Shown here: piece after piece, positions 8,469 to 17,598 of the stretch
Layout: every line of letters starts with the position of its first letter
Numbering within the stretch: the stretch's first letter is position 1
Assembly: GCA_943325255.2 (NCBI GenBank)
Contig: CALPOS020000001.1
Coordinates: 1-32,842, forward strand
Reading direction: 5' to 3'
DNA length: 32,842 bases
Origin: Sphingobacterium thalpophilum
GTDB taxonomy: Bacteria; Bacteroidota; Bacteroidia; Flavobacteriales; Flavobacteriaceae
The notes under the pieces: generated by a model
Told to the model about the DNA's origin: nothing
The model's input: only the letters and a program-made list of their open reading frames with translations
The model's database searches: none
Made by a program: the position numbers and the translations under genes

Positions 8469-9056
8469 ATGAAGAAAAGCACAAAGAGAATTGGTTTAGT
8501 AGTATTAGTTCTTATCATTGTTTTTGTTGGTAAGTATGTTTACGACATGAACATCAATCACAATTTTGAGACAATTACAGAAGGGAAAGTGTATAAATCT
8601 GGTGTAATCCCGCCAAACGAAATTGAAAGTTACGTCAAAAAGCACAAAATCAAATCGATTGTAGATCTGCGTTTTCCCGGAACCGCGGATTTGGTAAATA
8701 ATCCAGAAATACCACAAGAATTGATCGCCGAAAAAGAGGCGATTGCTAAGATCAAAGGAGTGAACTACTTCAATAATGGTTCCGACCAAGTTCCTAAGCC
8801 GGAGAACTTAAAAACATTTTTTAAGATTATGGATAATCCGGCTAATTATCCTGTGTTAATACATTGTTATCATGGTGTAGGAAGAGCAGAAATGTACTCC
8901 GCTATTTATAGAATTGAATACGAAAACTGGACCAATGAGCAAGCACGCCAAGGTGTGAGGACTTTGGTGAAATATAGCTCATTTGACGATGGAAAACCTA
9001 AAGGCGAGTTCTTGAAAGCATACAAAAGCAGGAAACAAGTTGCCGCTGAACAGTAA
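8469..9056 (+). CDS. membrane-anchored dual-specificity/tyrosine-type phosphatase
   Basis: 195-residue Cys-dependent phosphatase. The signature HCYHGVGRA gives nucleophile Cys133 and Arg139 in the C-x5-R loop; IVDLRFPG upstream is the usual DSP strand. The N-terminus (basic MKKSTKR followed by a helix at about residues 8-26) is an uncleaved anchor with positive charges inside, which puts the catalytic domain outside the cytoplasmic membrane. The gene starts one base after the LTA-synthase-like gene, so both products act in the same compartment, perhaps on a lipid or glycan phosphate rather than phosphotyrosine. That substrate idea is inference. It is followed closely by a convergent peptidase gene. 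A general-acid Asp could be in the NNGSDQVPKPENL loop. Confidence 0.87.
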   Translation: MKKSTKRIGLVVLVLIIVFVGKYVYDMNINHNFETITEGKVYKSGVIPPNEIESYVKKHKIKSIVDLRFPGTADLVNNPEIPQELIAEKEAIAKIKGVNYFNNGSDQVPKPENLKTFFKIMDNPANYPVLIHCYHGVGRAEMYSAIYRIEYENWTNEQARQGVRTLVKYSSFDDGKPKGEFLKAYKSRKQVAAEQ

Positions 9057-9066
9057 GGGAATTAGT

Positions 9067-11448
9067 TTAATTTTTGTAGAACTTGTGCGTTTCTTTAAAA
9101 GTACTTGAACTTAATTCAATAAAGTACATTCCAGTCTTTAAATCGGTTACATCTATATTTTGAAGTCCGTCGGCCGATTCTTTAAAGTAAACCAATTGTC
9201 CCAATAAGTTGTAGATATTAATGGTATACTCGGTTTGTTTTGAATTAACAGTAAGCAAAGAATGGGTTGGGTTTGGGTAGATTTTAAATTTTTGCATTTC
9301 CACTTGACTTGTCGACAGAACTGAATTTTGAAGTACATTCACTTTAAAATCGTCAAAATAAAAACCATCAAGATTACCGCCATTGTCAGTAACTAAGCGA
9401 AATCTAACATTGACTGTTTGTCCGGCATAATCACTCAAACTAATTTCTTCATTTACCCAGCTTTCTTGATTTCCCGTATATCCAGTTACACTTGGCATAA
9501 CTGTGTTTTGCGTAAAAGTTTTGGTGAATTTACCACATTGTTGCACCCAAGTTAATCCGTTGTTAGTTGAAACATCAAATGAAACATAATCGTATATTCT
9601 TTCTAAATTCCATTTCGCTGAAAAAGAAATAGATGCATTGGCGACTCCAGTTAAGTTTATGGGATTTGATAATGTAATTCTTCGATTAAGATTATTTGAG
9701 TAATTGTTAAATGGAGAATCCGTAATAGAAGTGTTTGGAGAGACAAAATCTTCTGTTGTTGTTCCCCAACTTGTAGTTGTCCATGTTGGTAAAAGTGCTG
9801 AACCATTGTCCTCCAAAACAGTTTGAAATTGTCCAAAACGTTTAGTTACTAGCTTTTTCTCTTCAAACAACCCATTGTCGATTACATATTCGAAAACAAC
9901 TAAATCATTGCTTGCAGTACCTGGCGTAATAACTAGTTCGATACTTGAATTTACTGTTTCCATAAGTGATAAAGGACCACAATTAAAAGGAACTCCAACT
10001 GAAAGTATATTGGATGAAATTGGATTAATTGCAACTGTAAAAACACCATTTCCAGTCAACCCTAGTCTTGTTAATTCAAAATTTGCATTAACAATAGCTG
10101 AGCTCCCGAGGAAATTGCCAGTAGTGTCCTTAAAGTACGCGTAATTATTAACTACCTTAGCGGCAGTCAAATTTGTGTACATCATTTCTTTACAAAGCGG
10201 AATAATATCAGTTTCCGGTGGCCAAAAAGAATCACCGATTTCTGGAGTAAAAGCATAAATTTTACCATGATTCATTGTTTGTCCATACATAAAATCGTCC
10301 GAATTTCCTGATGCAGCGTAAAGTAAAGAGGAAATAATATTCGAATAGTCATTTTTTGAAACCATTAATTCACCGAGTGTAGAAAATAGCGTTTCATCAG
10401 CGCTTGGCGTATTCAAATCATATCCGAAAGGATGTAATAATAAATTGCTAAACGTATGCGCATTCAATGCCACTTTAAAATTATGGGTATCAACAAAATA
10501 TTGAATCGCTAGATTTTCAGGTTCTGACATTGCAGATGTTCCTGGATAAGTTTCGCCGTTAGTCTCTAATGAAACTCCGTTCGTATTCCACACACTTTGA
10601 AAAGGATCATTTTCTTTCCAATAGTCGTAATTTCTATTATTGTCTACACCAAATTCCCCGTCATCAAAAGGTCTTCTGTTTTTTCGCCACATACCGCCAC
10701 CATCGGGAAAACTTACATTATTAAAAACATAACCATCTGGATTGACAACAGGAATAAAATACAATTCAGTATTGTCTACAATTCTTTGTATTTCTTCGTT
10801 GCTTTCATAATTTTCCAACAAATACCACATATAAAAAATGGTTTGCGAGAGCGAAATCGGTTCTCGCGCGTGATGCACGGCAGTATATAGAACTTGAGGC
10901 TTTGTAGAAGGAACATTCGGATTACTGGTAATTTTTACGGATTGCAAAAATCGACCTTCTTGCGTAGCAAATGTCCCGACGTTTTCTCTTGCAGTAATCA
11001 AATTTGGAAAGGCGGAATGCATCGCATCCAATTGAAATAGCATCTCTTCGTAGGTCAAGTAACCGCCCATCGAACCAAAAGTAAAATTAAATGGAACGAC
11101 GTAATCTTCTTGAATTTCGTCACATGAAACATTTTGCGGAGCGACAATTCGTTTCGCTTTTCCTTTGTTTTGTTCGATGTAGAATTTTTGTACGTCTTCT
11201 ATTTCAAACTCTACGCGAAGTCCCAAGTCTTTTGCTTTTTGAATTTCTGAATCAGAAAAATCTGAAGTCAAAGAATAGCCCATTTTGTGAATTCCATGGT
11301 CCATTGGAACGCCTAATTGTTCTAATTTTTTGAAGTTTTCAATGGAATTGTAGATGATTTTTGCACGGTGGTATTGCGCTACTTTCTGTTGTGCAAAAAG
11401 GGAAATTGAAACAAAATAAAGGAATAGGACTGTTTTGAAAATCTTCAT
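9067..11448 (-). CDS. secreted zinc carboxypeptidase (M14) with T9SS C-terminal sorting domain
   Basis: 793 residues from the chosen start. Signal peptide MKIFKTVLFLYFVSISLFAQ; an upstream ATG (11469) is rejected because a perfect -7 box overlaps it. The M14 domain shows zinc ligands in HHAREP, the NPDGY loop, RKNRR and NRNYDYWKEN, a HTFSNLLLHPFGY strand with the third zinc ligand region, and TPEIGDSFWP with the catalytic Glu. A beta-rich region follows, including a jelly-roll-like segment (ISFSAKWNLERIYDYVSFDV ... GFYFDDFKV). It ends in a type A Por sorting domain: KIYPNPTHSLLTV, NIYNLLGQLVY, TGMYFIEL and a basic tail. The protein should cross the outer membrane by type IX secretion and be released or held at the surface to trim peptides. 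It converges on the phosphatase gene with 10 bases between. Confidence 0.93.
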   Translation of the reverse strand: MKIFKTVLFLYFVSISLFAQQKVAQYHRAKIIYNSIENFKKLEQLGVPMDHGIHKMGYSLTSDFSDSEIQKAKDLGLRVEFEIEDVQKFYIEQNKGKAKRIVAPQNVSCDEIQEDYVVPFNFTFGSMGGYLTYEEMLFQLDAMHSAFPNLITARENVGTFATQEGRFLQSVKITSNPNVPSTKPQVLYTAVHHAREPISLSQTIFYMWYLLENYESNEEIQRIVDNTELYFIPVVNPDGYVFNNVSFPDGGGMWRKNRRPFDDGEFGVDNNRNYDYWKENDPFQSVWNTNGVSLETNGETYPGTSAMSEPENLAIQYFVDTHNFKVALNAHTFSNLLLHPFGYDLNTPSADETLFSTLGELMVSKNDYSNIISSLLYAASGNSDDFMYGQTMNHGKIYAFTPEIGDSFWPPETDIIPLCKEMMYTNLTAAKVVNNYAYFKDTTGNFLGSSAIVNANFELTRLGLTGNGVFTVAINPISSNILSVGVPFNCGPLSLMETVNSSIELVITPGTASNDLVVFEYVIDNGLFEEKKLVTKRFGQFQTVLEDNGSALLPTWTTTSWGTTTEDFVSPNTSITDSPFNNYSNNLNRRITLSNPINLTGVANASISFSAKWNLERIYDYVSFDVSTNNGLTWVQQCGKFTKTFTQNTVMPSVTGYTGNQESWVNEEISLSDYAGQTVNVRFRLVTDNGGNLDGFYFDDFKVNVLQNSVLSTSQVEMQKFKIYPNPTHSLLTVNSKQTEYTINIYNLLGQLVYFKESADGLQNIDVTDLKTGMYFIELSSSTFKETHKFYKN

Positions 11449-11466
11449 ATACGTGAAATTTGATTT

Positions 11467-11474
11467 CAAAGATA
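11467..11474 (-). promoter_or_regulatory. -7 promoter box for the M14 peptidase gene
   Basis: CAAAGATA on the plus strand reads TATCTTTG on the minus strand, an exact TAnnTTTG. Start point near 11460, about 12 bases before ATG 11448, which sets the gene start. The -33 element is not obvious. Confidence 0.55.
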
Positions 11475-11611
11475 TTCTTTATTTTCAATTCACTTGAATG
11501 ATTAGCATTTGTTTCAAACGTTTGAGTCTTATAGATTATAGGTTGAATACTAGTTCTTTTCAATTTGCTTGTCACAATTTAGATATCTATTTCCAATCAT
11601 GTGTTTTCGTA

Positions 11612-12073
11612 CTAGTTTTTGGTGTCAGTTTCCTTATAACTTTTAACACGTTCTCCTTGAATATACATTTTCAACGTGTTTAAATGGATGGTAAAAGGAA
11701 CAAGATTCCAATCGAGATTCGTGTCTGCTTCATAAGTGGTCAGGAATTGATACCAGAACGAATACGCTACAGTGTTAAACCCTTTTTTAAATAGTGTTTC
11801 TCCCGTTTTCTCGCATTCAATACCCCAATTGATTGGTCGTTTTGGTTGACCGTGAAGTTGATAAAAACCGGTTCCATTTTCGTTCAATTCGACAATTGGT
11901 TCGCCTCCTTCAAATAGATACGTTCCAGCCACCGGATAATTAATATTGGTTCTGATGTAATGAATTCCCGATTTCGTTTCTATTTCACTGACTGTATTTT
12001 GCCCGAAGCTTTTCATCATGAAGAGCATCATTGCGATTACGACTATGTTTTTTGATTTCATAATTGTTGTCAT
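11612..12073 (-). CDS. small secreted protein of unknown function
   Basis: Up to 153 residues; the start could be the ATG that abuts the purL stop (TAAATG) or the fourth-codon-downstream ATG (MKSKNIVVIAMMLFMMKSFG), which gives the cleaner signal peptide. After the signal the protein is short and beta-rich, with KSGIHYIRTNINYPVAGTY and ELNENGTGFYQLHGQPKRP segments. I do not recognise a family. The abutting start and stop suggest read-through transcription from purL, although the functions appear unrelated. Presumed periplasmic or outer-membrane associated. Confidence 0.75.
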   Translation of the reverse strand: MTTIMKSKNIVVIAMMLFMMKSFGQNTVSEIETKSGIHYIRTNINYPVAGTYLFEGGEPIVELNENGTGFYQLHGQPKRPINWGIECEKTGETLFKKGFNTVAYSFWYQFLTTYEADTNLDWNLVPFTIHLNTLKMYIQGERVKSYKETDTKN

Positions 12074-15000
12074 TTATTTGGCGTTCTTATTTACATTTTC
12101 AATCCACTGTCGTGCATTCACAAAAGCTTCTAACCAAGGCGAAACTTCATCGTTTCTATCCTTTGGATAATGCGCCCAGTTCCACGAAAAGGTGGAGCGC
12201 TCAATATGCGGCATCATTACCAAATGTCTTCCCGTTTTATCGCAAAGCATTGCTGTGTTGTAGTCAGAACCGTTTGGATTGGCTGGGTAATTTTCATATC
12301 CATATTTCGCTACAATGTGATATTGATTTTCTTCGTATGGCAAGTCAAATTTTCCTTCACCATGCGAAACCCAAACACCTAAAGTGCTTCCGGCAAGCGA
12401 ACTTAGCATGATCGAATTGTTTTCTTGAACCGTTACTGACGTAAAAATACTTTCGTGTTTGTGACTGTCGTTGTGTTTCATTTTACCATGAATTTTATGT
12501 TCAGGATAAATCACTTCTAGTTCCATAAATAATTGGCAACCGTTGCATATTCCTACCGACAAAGTATCTTCTCGCGTGAAGAAACGCTCTAAAACGTTTT
12601 TGGCTTTTTCGTTATATAAAAATGCTCCCGCCCAACCTTTGGCAGAACCCAATACATCTGAATTCGAAAATCCACCAACGGCACCTATAAACTGAATGTC
12701 TTTCAAATCTTCTCGACCTGAAATCAAATCGGTCATGTGTACATCTTTTACGTCAAACCCAGCAAGATACATCGCATTGGCCATTTCACGTTCGGAATTA
12801 CTTCCTTTTTCACGGATAATTGCTGCTTTTGGACGTGGTTGGGTTGAATCAATAATTGGTTTTTTGCCATTAAAATTTTTGGGAAATTGGTATTGTAATG
12901 CTTGGTTTTTATAATTGTCAAAACGCTCTTTTGCATTGTTGTTTCTACTTTGATGTTGATCGAGTAGGAAAGAGGTTTCGAACCAAATGTCTCGGTAGGT
13001 TGAGATTTGTAGGTTGTAAGTTGTAAGTTGATGGTTGTTGCTCGATAGTTGTAAATAATCTCCCTCGATGACATTTCCAATTTTGAAAAATTCAATCTGG
13101 TTTGAATCTAAAGTACTTTCCAATTTAACGTCATCTTTCGCTTGAATCACAATTCCAATATTTTCAGAAAAAAGGATTTTGATTAGGTCTTTTTCTTTAA
13201 AAGCATCAAAATGAATGGTTGCGCCTAGATTATTATCGGCAAAACACATTTCCAAAAGTGTGGTAATCAATCCACCGCTGCCAATGTCATGTCCCGCAAC
13301 GATTTGATTATCTAGGATTAGATTTTGAATGGTATTGAACGCGCGTCTGAAAAATGCGGAATCCTTGATGGTTGGTGTTTCATGTCCAATTTTATTTAAA
13401 ATCTGCGCAAATGAACTTCCACCTAATTTGAAATCATCTTGCGATAAATTGATATAATAAATTGAACCGCCATTTCGTTGCAAAACAGGTTCTACCACTT
13501 TTGTTATATTGGTACAGTTTCCGCCAGCAGAAATGATGACAGTTCCCGGTGCAATCACTTCTTCCTTCGGGTATTTTTGTTTCATCGAAAGCGAATCTTT
13601 CCCTGTCGGAATATTAATTCCCAATTCGATAGCAAAGTCCGAACAGCCTTTTACAGCAGCGTATAATCTTGCGTCTTCTCCATCGTTTTTGCAGGCCCAC
13701 ATCCAATTAGCAGACAGAGAAATTCCTTTGATTCCGTCTTTGATAGGAGCCCAAATAATGTTAGATAGTGCTTCTCCAATGGCATTTCGGCTACCTGCAA
13801 CTGGGTCGATCAAAGCGGCGATGGGAGCGTGTCCGATGGAAGTGGCAACACCTTCTTTTCCTTGAAAATCTAAAGCCATCACGCCAACATTGTTCAATGG
13901 CAGTTGCAATGGACCGACGCATTGTTGTTTGGCTACTTTTCCGCCGACACAGCGATCGACTTTGTTGGTCAACCAATCTTTACAAGCCACGGCCTCAAGC
14001 TGTAAAACTTGATGAAGGTATTCTTTTATTTTTTCTGGTGAATATGCTAAAGCGTCGTATTTTCTATCAATCGTGACATCATTCATAATCACTTTTGGTG
14101 AACTTCCAAACATATCCTCGATAGCGAAATCCATAGGTTTGGCACCGGTGGTTTTCGATTCGAAAGTAAAACGATGATTGCCCGTTATATCGCCCACTTG
14201 ATACATCGGTGAACGCTCCCGGTCGGCAATTTTCTGCAATAACTCGATGTCGTTTTGACCGATCACCAAGCCCATACGTTCTTGCGATTCGTTGCCGATA
14301 ATTTCTTTGGCAGACAAAGTTGGATCGCCAATAGGTAATTTGTCTAGATCGATCAAACCGCCCGTTTCTTCGACCAATTCAGAAAGACAATTGAGATGAC
14401 CGCCCGCGCCATGATCGTGAATGGAAACAATCGGATTGACATCACTTTCCACCAAACCACGAATGGCATTAGCCGCTCGTTTTTGCATTTCAGGATTCGA
14501 ACGTTGGATGGCGTTTAATTCAATCCCGGAACTAAATTCACCTGTATCGGCTGAGGAAACTGCGGCGCCTCCCATTCCGATTCTATAGTTTTCACCACCT
14601 AAAATCACGACTTTGTCTCCAACTTTTGGTTGGTGCTTGAGCGATTGATTGTGTTTTCCGTATCCGATGCCGCCCGCTTGCATGATTACTTTATCGTAAC
14701 CTAAAGTTCTGTTATTTTCTCTATTTTCGAAAGTCAAAAGTGAGCCCGTGATGAGTGGTTGTCCAAATTTATTTCCAAAATCAGAGGCGCCATTCGAAGC
14801 TTTTATCAAAATATCTAACGGCGTTTGATACAACCATTTTCTCTCTGGTAAATCAGAATCCCAATTTCTGTTTTGTTGTAAACGAGAATAGGACGTCATA
14901 TAAACAGCGGTTCCAGCTAATGGCAATGAACCTTGTCCACCAGCGAGTCGATCTCTAATTTCTCCTCCCGAACCTGTTGCAGCGCCGTTGAAAGGCTCTA

Positions 15001-15781
15001 CGGTAGTCGGAAAATTATGGGTTTCTGCTTTTAGTGAAATAACAGAATCGAAATCTTTTATTGTATAAAAATCGGGTTTGTCTGAAGATTGTGGTGCAAA
15101 TTGCTGCACTTTTGGACCTTTAACAAAAGCGACATTGTCTTTATAGGCCGAAACGATGTCGTTCGGATTTTCCGCAGAAGTTTTCTTAATCATCTTAAAT
15201 AAAGACGATTCTTGTTCAATGCCATCAATCACAAAAGTGCCGTTGAAAATCTTATGTCGACAATGTTCCGAATTGACTTGAGAAAAACCAAATACTTCAG
15301 AGTCAGTCAGTTTTCTGCCAATTTTAATAGATAGTTTGTTGAGGTAATCGACTTCTTCTGCGCTTAATGATAAGCCTTCTTTTTGATTGTATTCGGCGAT
15401 ATTATCAATTTCTAATATCGGTTCAGGTTGAATATGAATCGTAAAAATGTCTTGATTTAATTCCGAATATTTTTGTGAAAGCATCGGATCGAAGTCCGAG
15501 AAATCGGCAGTTGCTTTTTGAAATTCTTCAATCCGAATGATTCCTGAAACGCCCATATTTTGAGTAATCTCAACCGCATTAGTGCTCCAAGGTGTAATCA
15601 TGGTGGCGCGTGGACCAACAAAAAAATCCGCAAGTACGGATTTAGGTTTGTTAGTTTGAGAATCTGAAACGAGTTCAGATTGAAAAAGCCAGTTTAATTT
15701 TGAAATGGTTTCTGCCGAAAGTTTGTCTTGCGTCTGTACTGCAAAAACAGTTGTGCTTTCGTTTCCGAAGAAATGAATCAT
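12074..15781 (-). CDS. purL: phosphoribosylformylglycinamidine synthase, large single-chain form
   Basis: Fourth step of purine synthesis: converts FGAR, glutamine and ATP to FGAM in the cytoplasm. The 1235-residue chain has the order of the large PurL: N-terminal PurS-like domain, linker, two AIRS-like ATP domains (SLKAETHNFPTTVEPFNGAA; MGGAAVSS; SIHDHGAGGHLN; VGGKVAKQQCVGPLQ; PTGKDSLSMKQKYP; GHDIGSGGL), then a class I glutamine amidotransferase domain. In the last, Cys1079 of GICNGCQ is the nucleophile and VSHGEGKF lies nearby. It is slightly shorter than the E. coli enzyme (about 1295). Residues about 909-928, between the second ATP domain and the amidotransferase, are encoded by a heptamer-repeat tract, an odd in-frame insertion. 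Own promoter upstream; small secreted-protein gene downstream. Confidence 0.96.
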   Translation of the reverse strand: MIHFFGNESTTVFAVQTQDKLSAETISKLNWLFQSELVSDSQTNKPKSVLADFFVGPRATMITPWSTNAVEITQNMGVSGIIRIEEFQKATADFSDFDPMLSQKYSELNQDIFTIHIQPEPILEIDNIAEYNQKEGLSLSAEEVDYLNKLSIKIGRKLTDSEVFGFSQVNSEHCRHKIFNGTFVIDGIEQESSLFKMIKKTSAENPNDIVSAYKDNVAFVKGPKVQQFAPQSSDKPDFYTIKDFDSVISLKAETHNFPTTVEPFNGAATGSGGEIRDRLAGGQGSLPLAGTAVYMTSYSRLQQNRNWDSDLPERKWLYQTPLDILIKASNGASDFGNKFGQPLITGSLLTFENRENNRTLGYDKVIMQAGGIGYGKHNQSLKHQPKVGDKVVILGGENYRIGMGGAAVSSADTGEFSSGIELNAIQRSNPEMQKRAANAIRGLVESDVNPIVSIHDHGAGGHLNCLSELVEETGGLIDLDKLPIGDPTLSAKEIIGNESQERMGLVIGQNDIELLQKIADRERSPMYQVGDITGNHRFTFESKTTGAKPMDFAIEDMFGSSPKVIMNDVTIDRKYDALAYSPEKIKEYLHQVLQLEAVACKDWLTNKVDRCVGGKVAKQQCVGPLQLPLNNVGVMALDFQGKEGVATSIGHAPIAALIDPVAGSRNAIGEALSNIIWAPIKDGIKGISLSANWMWACKNDGEDARLYAAVKGCSDFAIELGINIPTGKDSLSMKQKYPKEEVIAPGTVIISAGGNCTNITKVVEPVLQRNGGSIYYINLSQDDFKLGGSSFAQILNKIGHETPTIKDSAFFRRAFNTIQNLILDNQIVAGHDIGSGGLITTLLEMCFADNNLGATIHFDAFKEKDLIKILFSENIGIVIQAKDDVKLESTLDSNQIEFFKIGNVIEGDYLQLSSNNHQLTTYNLQISTYRDIWFETSFLLDQHQSRNNNAKERFDNYKNQALQYQFPKNFNGKKPIIDSTQPRPKAAIIREKGSNSEREMANAMYLAGFDVKDVHMTDLISGREDLKDIQFIGAVGGFSNSDVLGSAKGWAGAFLYNEKAKNVLERFFTREDTLSVGICNGCQLFMELEVIYPEHKIHGKMKHNDSHKHESIFTSVTVQENNSIMLSSLAGSTLGVWVSHGEGKFDLPYEENQYHIVAKYGYENYPANPNGSDYNTAMLCDKTGRHLVMMPHIERSTFSWNWAHYPKDRNDEVSPWLEAFVNARQWIENVNKNAK
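13000..13055. repeat. heptamer-word tract (B) inside purL
   Basis: Eight consecutive 7-nt words on the plus strand: TTGAGAT, TTGTAGG, TTGTAAG, TTGTAAG, TTGATGG, TTGTTGC, TCGATAG, TTGTAAA. The tract is in frame with purL and encodes the polar stretch LSSNNHQLTTYNLQISTY in an interdomain linker. The word length is 7, not a multiple of 3, so the repeat was not generated at the protein level. No inverted arm is visible here. Confidence 0.75.
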
Positions 15782-15806
15782 TGTGGTGATGTTGTAGTTG
15801 TTGTGG

Positions 15807-15837
15807 CAAATTTAGGTTAAAAAAGCACAATCTACAA
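15807..15837 (-). promoter_or_regulatory. purL promoter
   Basis: On the minus strand TTG (15837-15835), 20 bases, then TAAATTTG (15814-15807): a full match to the flavobacterial TTG-N17-23-TAnnTTTG pattern. Start point near 15800, giving a leader of about 20 bases that is almost entirely C and A. Confidence 0.7.
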
Positions 15838-15864
15838 TCAACATTTATCACGACTTTTAAACAA

Positions 15865-17445
15865 TTACTCTGGAAAGGCGGCACTTTGATAGGCGCCCAA
15901 ATCTGGCGGAGTTGAAGTTCTAGGCAGACCTAAAATGTCTAAAGGAACAAGATAATCTTCCGCTCCTTTTGTAAAAGCGGCTGAAGTATCATCAATATTC
16001 AATTTATTGAAATTTACATCAAAGAACTTTGGCTCTTTATTTTTGATATTGCCTTCTAATTGGTCTCTAATAAAAGCGTAAATTGGTTTGCCAGCCAATG
16101 AGGTTCCGCTATCTCTGAACTTAATCAAACAGTACTTTACATCAAATACGAAAGAAATGGTTTCGTCATTTAATTTATCTAAGAAAAGTCCTATATTGTT
16201 GGAGCCATAAATGATACAATTGTAAAAATTGGCTTGTGTCAACGCTCCAGTGATGTTTGTGCCATCTGGTTGTTCTTCATAATTACTCATCAACACCGCA
16301 ACTTGATTAGAACTTACCCAATTGTTGTTGAAAGTGCAATGTTTGAATTGATAGCTACCGCCAATAGTGCACGCTAATGCAGCTTGTCCCGCTAGATTAA
16401 TAACCAGATTTTCACATTCATTCATACTTGCTTTTCGCGCCAAAACCCCGTAATTAGCTGAATTGTAGATTTGGGAATTTTGCAACTTCAACACACAATT
16501 TTCAACCAATAATCCAACCGTAGCATTTTTTAAAGTCAAATGGTTGATGCTATTATTGATGCTGCCTTCACGCAACCAAATCGTTCCCCATTGTCCCGGA
16601 ACATCTTCATACAAAGGCTCTAGTCGATCGCCTTCAAAAGTAACTTCGTTTTGTTGCGGATTATTTGGATCTGGAGAAACGGCACCATTAATATTTAGTG
16701 TCGCTCCAGGTTGCACGACAATTCCAGATGCGTCATGAAAATAGACTTTCGCTCCTGGATTGATTGTTAATGTTTTTCCACTTGGCACACCGGCATAGCC
16801 ATAAACCACGTAGGGTTTGGTATTATTAAAAATATATTCGTTGCCATTAACTGGATCATTTTCATCCAATTCAAAACCGTTGATGCGAACTTCTTCACCA
16901 TTATCATCGGTACCTAAAAGCAAGTTTTCCTTAATGCCATTCACATCTCTTTTTGGAAATAAGAAATAAGCGTCACGAATCAAGGTAACTAAATTAACTT
17001 TCTGAGGGCCATTCGAAGAATCAAAAACGATGTCATCTGTGTAGAGAAAATCGGTTGGATTGGCATCGGCAATATTCGCAGTCGTTTCGATAAAAACATA
17101 CATACTATCTTTGGCGAGCAATTCAACATTGTTGAAAATTCGTCCATCGCCAACACCGTTGTTATCTTCATCAACTCCAGTCATGCCGTCGATCATCATG
17201 CGATATTTAGAATTGGCTTTTGCAAATTGAATTTTAGGGATTTTAATATCGTCATTGCTTCGATTGTAGACTTTCAAAGTGTAAGTACTTGAACCGATGT
17301 TACTGAAAACAGTATCTAAATAAACGGTGTCTTTTGAAAAACCGAGGTTACCTGAACTAGGAATAGTTTCAAAATCCTTACGGCACGAACTTAATGAGAT
17401 CATAAAACCGATAAGGAGAAGACAAATGATGTTGCGCATTAGCAT
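15865..17445 (-). CDS. outer-membrane-type lipoprotein with right-handed beta-helix-like domain
   Basis: 526 residues. The signal peptide ends in a lipobox SLSSC, so Cys21 (from the first ATG) or Cys19 (from MRNIICLL) becomes lipidated. Residues about 30-170 look like an Ig-like region (DTVYLDTVFSNIGSSTYTLK). From about 210 the chain has short repeating beta strands of the parallel beta-helix kind (TLTINPGAKVYF, GIVVQPGATLNINGAV, WGTIWLREGSIN, NHLTLKNATVGLLVENC, LKLQNSQIYNSANYGVLARK). It ends with SAAFTKGAEDYLVPLDILG and DLGAYQS, a terminus often seen in polysaccharide-binding or lyase-like beta-helix proteins. No catalytic residues can be assigned. A possible variant -7 box TATTTTTA lies at 17456-17463. 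Substrate unknown. Confidence 0.85.
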   Translation of the reverse strand: MLMRNIICLLLIGFMISLSSCRKDFETIPSSGNLGFSKDTVYLDTVFSNIGSSTYTLKVYNRSNDDIKIPKIQFAKANSKYRMMIDGMTGVDEDNNGVGDGRIFNNVELLAKDSMYVFIETTANIADANPTDFLYTDDIVFDSSNGPQKVNLVTLIRDAYFLFPKRDVNGIKENLLLGTDDNGEEVRINGFELDENDPVNGNEYIFNNTKPYVVYGYAGVPSGKTLTINPGAKVYFHDASGIVVQPGATLNINGAVSPDPNNPQQNEVTFEGDRLEPLYEDVPGQWGTIWLREGSINNSINHLTLKNATVGLLVENCVLKLQNSQIYNSANYGVLARKASMNECENLVINLAGQAALACTIGGSYQFKHCTFNNNWVSSNQVAVLMSNYEEQPDGTNITGALTQANFYNCIIYGSNNIGLFLDKLNDETISFVFDVKYCLIKFRDSGTSLAGKPIYAFIRDQLEGNIKNKEPKFFDVNFNKLNIDDTSAAFTKGAEDYLVPLDILGLPRTSTPPDLGAYQSAAFPE

Positions 17446-17557
17446 AGATTTTTGGTAAAAATAGTAAAAAATGTATTGGTGTTTTAACCGAATCGTTTTT
17501 TAAAACGTCGAAAGTTCATTTTTATTCTGAGATCGAGGAAACTTATCAGTGATGGTG

Positions 17558-17585
17558 TTTGCAAACCTATTTAATCTTAATTTTG
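17558..17585 (+). promoter_or_regulatory. promoter for the thioesterase-isochorismate synthase-bshB1 genes
   Basis: TTTG at 17558-17561, 16 bases, then TAATTTTG at 17578-17585, an exact -7 match with a slightly short spacer. The start point would be near 17591, only about 8 bases ahead of ATG 17599, so the message is nearly leaderless. Confidence 0.6.
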
Positions 17586-17598
17586 TACAAAAAAAGAT

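Noticed and set aside
8469..9056. Phosphatase as a cytoplasmic protein-tyrosine signalling enzyme
   Set aside because: The basic N-terminus plus membrane helix places the catalytic domain outside the cytoplasm, and the gene is coupled to an extracytoplasmic enzyme.
13509..13865. 118-codon frame opposite purL
   Set aside because: Antisense shadow of conserved PurL coding sequence; no motifs.
15782..15864. Purine riboswitch upstream of purL
   Set aside because: The predicted leader is only about 20 bases and contains no three-way junction or terminator.
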